This document shows positions 4,567-5,987 of a stretch of 5,987 nucleotides of DNA, in pieces. How positions within the stretch are numbered: position 1 is the stretch's first letter; each line of letters begins with the position of its first letter. Both the position numbers and the translations under genes were made by a program. The notes beneath the pieces are model-generated. The model saw nothing but the letters and a program-made list of their open reading frames with translations, did not search any database and was not told where the DNA came from. Location: contig JANQKH010000185.1 of assembly GCA_028281215.1 (NCBI GenBank), positions 1 through 5,987 on the forward strand, read 5' to 3'. This DNA is from Phycisphaeraceae bacterium (GTDB lineage Bacteria > Planctomycetota > Phycisphaerae > Phycisphaerales > Phycisphaeraceae).

Positions 4567-5136
4567 ATGTCCGAGGGTGAACAAATCGAAGCAAGTTCTA
4601 AACCACTGTCGATGCGGGGCGCACCAAAATTTTGTAGGCAATGCCGTTATCCGTGGCACGGCCTGGAATCTCCCGGCCAATGTCCTGAGTGTGGGAAACG
4701 ATACAACCTCAAGGACCAATCAACATATACCTACGATGCGAAGCCACAGGCGTTCGGTAAGAGATGCCTCTACGGATTGTTGCGACTGACCCCGGCCTTG
4801 TTGTTGCTCATCGGCGGTTTTGCGATGTTTCGAATCATTGGGCGACGCCCACTGTATCCCGTGTACGGCGGGTGGAAAATGCTCGCGCTGTATCCGATCT
4901 GGATTGTCCTCACGACGTACCTTTTCGTGGATGCGCTTTGGCGAGTACTTGGCATTCCGGCAACCACGGTCATCACCTGTCTCGGTGGTTTTGCCACTGC
5001 TGCCGCGATCAGTTATCTCGATATGGGCCTCTATGCAGAACAAGTTAACCACTGGTTGGCGGTGATCGTTGGACTGCTCGGCATTCTGAGCGGATATTTC
5101 GTGGTCCGCGCGGACATTCATGACCTGCGAAGTTGA
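4567..5136 (+). CDS. Zinc-ribbon four-helix membrane protein, tandem copy 3
   Basis: This 189-residue protein is the third and most divergent copy, starting 29 bases after copy 2. The ribbon ligands are C23, C26, C39 and C42 (C-R-Q-C-R-Y-P-W-H-G-L, then C-P-E-C-G-K-R-Y-N-L), with T-Y-T-Y-D-A-K-P after. Predicted helices are at about 71-91, 106-127, 132-150 and 161-181. The loop between helices 1 and 2 is longer than in the other copies and has a basic G-R-R-P. The signature is L-Y-P-I-W...V-D-A-L-W-R at 108-126, and the tail ends R-A-D-I-H-D-L-R-S. Start choice rests on M-S-E-G-E matching the other copies; the open frame continues upstream to 4300 but that part overlaps copy 2. Function is unknown. 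carB follows but has its own promoter. Confidence 0.86.
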   Translation: MSEGEQIEASSKPLSMRGAPKFCRQCRYPWHGLESPGQCPECGKRYNLKDQSTYTYDAKPQAFGKRCLYGLLRLTPALLLLIGGFAMFRIIGRRPLYPVYGGWKMLALYPIWIVLTTYLFVDALWRVLGIPATTVITCLGGFATAAAISYLDMGLYAEQVNHWLAVIVGLLGILSGYFVVRADIHDLRS

Positions 5137-5144
5137 GATTGATC

Positions 5145-5161
5145 ACCACACTTGGTTTTTT
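5145..5161 (+). terminator. Weak possible terminator after the zinc-ribbon array
   Basis: ACCA (5145-5148), a four-base loop and TGGT (5153-5156) are followed by a run of T to 5161. The four-base stem is short for an intrinsic terminator, and the element overlaps the -35 of the carB promoter. Confidence 0.2.
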
Positions 5162-5180
5162 CCCTCACAATCGCTAGCAT
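5152..5180 (+). promoter_or_regulatory. Promoter of carB
   Basis: TTGGTT (5152-5157) and TAGCAT (5175-5180) are separated by exactly 17 bases, a near-consensus sigma70-type promoter. The predicted start is near 5187, giving a leader of about 62 bases. Confidence 0.55.
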
Positions 5181-5194
5181 TCGTCCAATTTGCC

Positions 5195-5210
5195 CGGAGA
5201 CGGATCTCCG
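5195..5210 (+). repeat. Small hairpin in the carB leader
   Basis: CGGAGA, a CGGA loop and TCTCCG form a perfect six-base-pair stem, starting about 8 bases after the predicted transcript start. No run of T follows, so it is not a terminator. It may simply protect the 5' end of the message. Confidence 0.4.
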
Positions 5211-5248
5211 CGCTGTGCCCACGCCTTCCCGCCCTGCTTTGCTCTGCC

Positions 5249-5987
5249 ATGCCCAAACGCACCGATATCAAGACCATCCTCATCATCGGCGCCGGGCCGA
5301 TTGTCATCGGCCAGGGCTGCGAGTTTGACTACTCCGGCACGCAGGCTTGCAAAGCCCTTAAAGAAGAGGGTTACAACGTCGTGTTGGTCAACTCCAATCC
5401 GGCCACAATCATGACCGATCCGGAGTTTTCCGACCGCACCTACATCGAGCCGATCACGCCCGAGGCAGTCGAAAAGATCATCGCCAAGGAACACAACGGC
5501 CCATTCCACATCGACGCGCTGCTACCCACCCTGGGCGGACAGACGGCCCTCAACTGCGCCTGCAAGGTCGAAGAACTCGGCGTCCTCAAAAAATACGGCG
5601 TCGAGATGATCGGTGCCACACGCGATGCGATTTACAAAGCCGAGGACCGAGAGCTTTTCAAAGAATGCATGAATTCGATCGGGCTCAAGAGCCCTGAGTC
5701 CAAGACCGCGACGAACATGGACGAAGCCCGCGAGATCGTCGCGGAGTTGGGACTGCCGGCGATCATCCGGCCGGCGTTTACGCTCGGCGGCACGGGTGGC
5801 GGTATCGCTTACAACCAGGAAGAGTTTGAAGACATCGCCAAGCGCGGCTTGGACGCGTCGATGACCAACCAGGTGCTCATCGACAAATCGCTGCTCGGCT
5901 GGAAAGAATACGAGATGGAGGTGATGCGCGATAAGAATGACAACGCCGTCATCATCTGCTCCATCGAGAACTTCGACCCCATGGGCG
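5249..5987 (+). CDS. carB: Carbamoyl-phosphate synthase large subunit, N-terminal part (3' end outside window)
   Basis: CarB uses ammonia from the small subunit, bicarbonate and two ATP to make carbamoyl phosphate for arginine and pyrimidine synthesis in the cytoplasm. The window holds the first 246 residues of a protein that is usually about 1,070, all within the pre-ATP-grasp domain and first ATP-grasp domain. Family landmarks are unmistakable: G-A-G-P-I-V-I-G-Q-G-C-E-F-D-Y-S-G at 15-31, V-N-S-N-P-A-T-I-M-T-D near 48-58, L-P-T-L-G-G-Q-T-A-L-N near 92-102, I-R-P-A-F-T-L-G-G-T-G-G-G near 171-184, and E-N-F-D-P-M-G at the edge. The ATG at 5249 gives the typical M-P-K-R-T-D-I start; no ribosome site is visible. 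No carA is directly upstream; the preceding gene is the third zinc-ribbon copy. Confidence 0.97.
   Translation, partial: MPKRTDIKTILIIGAGPIVIGQGCEFDYSGTQACKALKEEGYNVVLVNSNPATIMTDPEFSDRTYIEPITPEAVEKIIAKEHNGPFHIDALLPTLGGQTALNCACKVEELGVLKKYGVEMIGATRDAIYKAEDRELFKECMNSIGLKSPESKTATNMDEAREIVAELGLPAIIRPAFTLGGTGGGIAYNQEEFEDIAKRGLDASMTNQVLIDKSLLGWKEYEMEVMRDKNDNAVIICSIENFDPMG

Overview
The window looks like chromosomal DNA of a planctomycete, most likely a Phycisphaerae-type lineage. This is inferred from the moderately GC-rich composition, from several small membrane proteins carrying a zinc ribbon of the form CxxC-x12/14-CPEC with an internal Y-x-L-x-G, and from the short TPR protein, all of which I associate with planctomycetes. 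Many starts also lack a Shine-Dalgarno sequence. No rRNA, tRNA, insertion sequence, prophage or CRISPR array was seen.

Layout. Bases 1-117 hold the last 38 codons of a membrane protein, possibly TatC. It overlaps by ATGA a 202-residue four-helix membrane protein (114-722). Two minus-strand genes follow: a two-helix zinc-ribbon membrane protein (1430-1086), and 27 bases after it a 103-residue TPR protein (1058-747). A short divergent promoter region (1431-1504) separates them from a plus-strand YfcE/MJ0936-like metallophosphoesterase (1505-1990). Eight bases further on is an acidic, lower-GC, possibly HEAT-like orphan (1999-2499). It converges on a minus-strand CPBP-family (Abi/Rce1-like) membrane protease (3343-2504).

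The most distinctive part is 3410-5136. Three consecutive same-strand paralogues each have an N-terminal four-cysteine zinc ribbon followed by four predicted membrane helices. They share an M-x-E-G-[EQ] start, a [YF]P[LI]W...D...[YW]R motif and a short polar L-R tail. The first is divergent from the CPBP protease across 66 bases that appear to hold overlapping back-to-back promoters. All three have a TAnnnT hexamer ending only 5-6 bases before the ATG, and the protease GTG lies 9 bases after a TTGCCA-N17-TAATTT promoter. Both arrangements predict leaderless or nearly leaderless mRNAs.

The window ends inside carB (from 5249), the carbamoyl-phosphate synthase large subunit, with its own promoter (TTGGTT-N17-TAGCAT). 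The rest is ordinary housekeeping. The tandem zinc-ribbon/four-helix family with its divergent protease is the part least explained by known biology; any functional link between them is inference.
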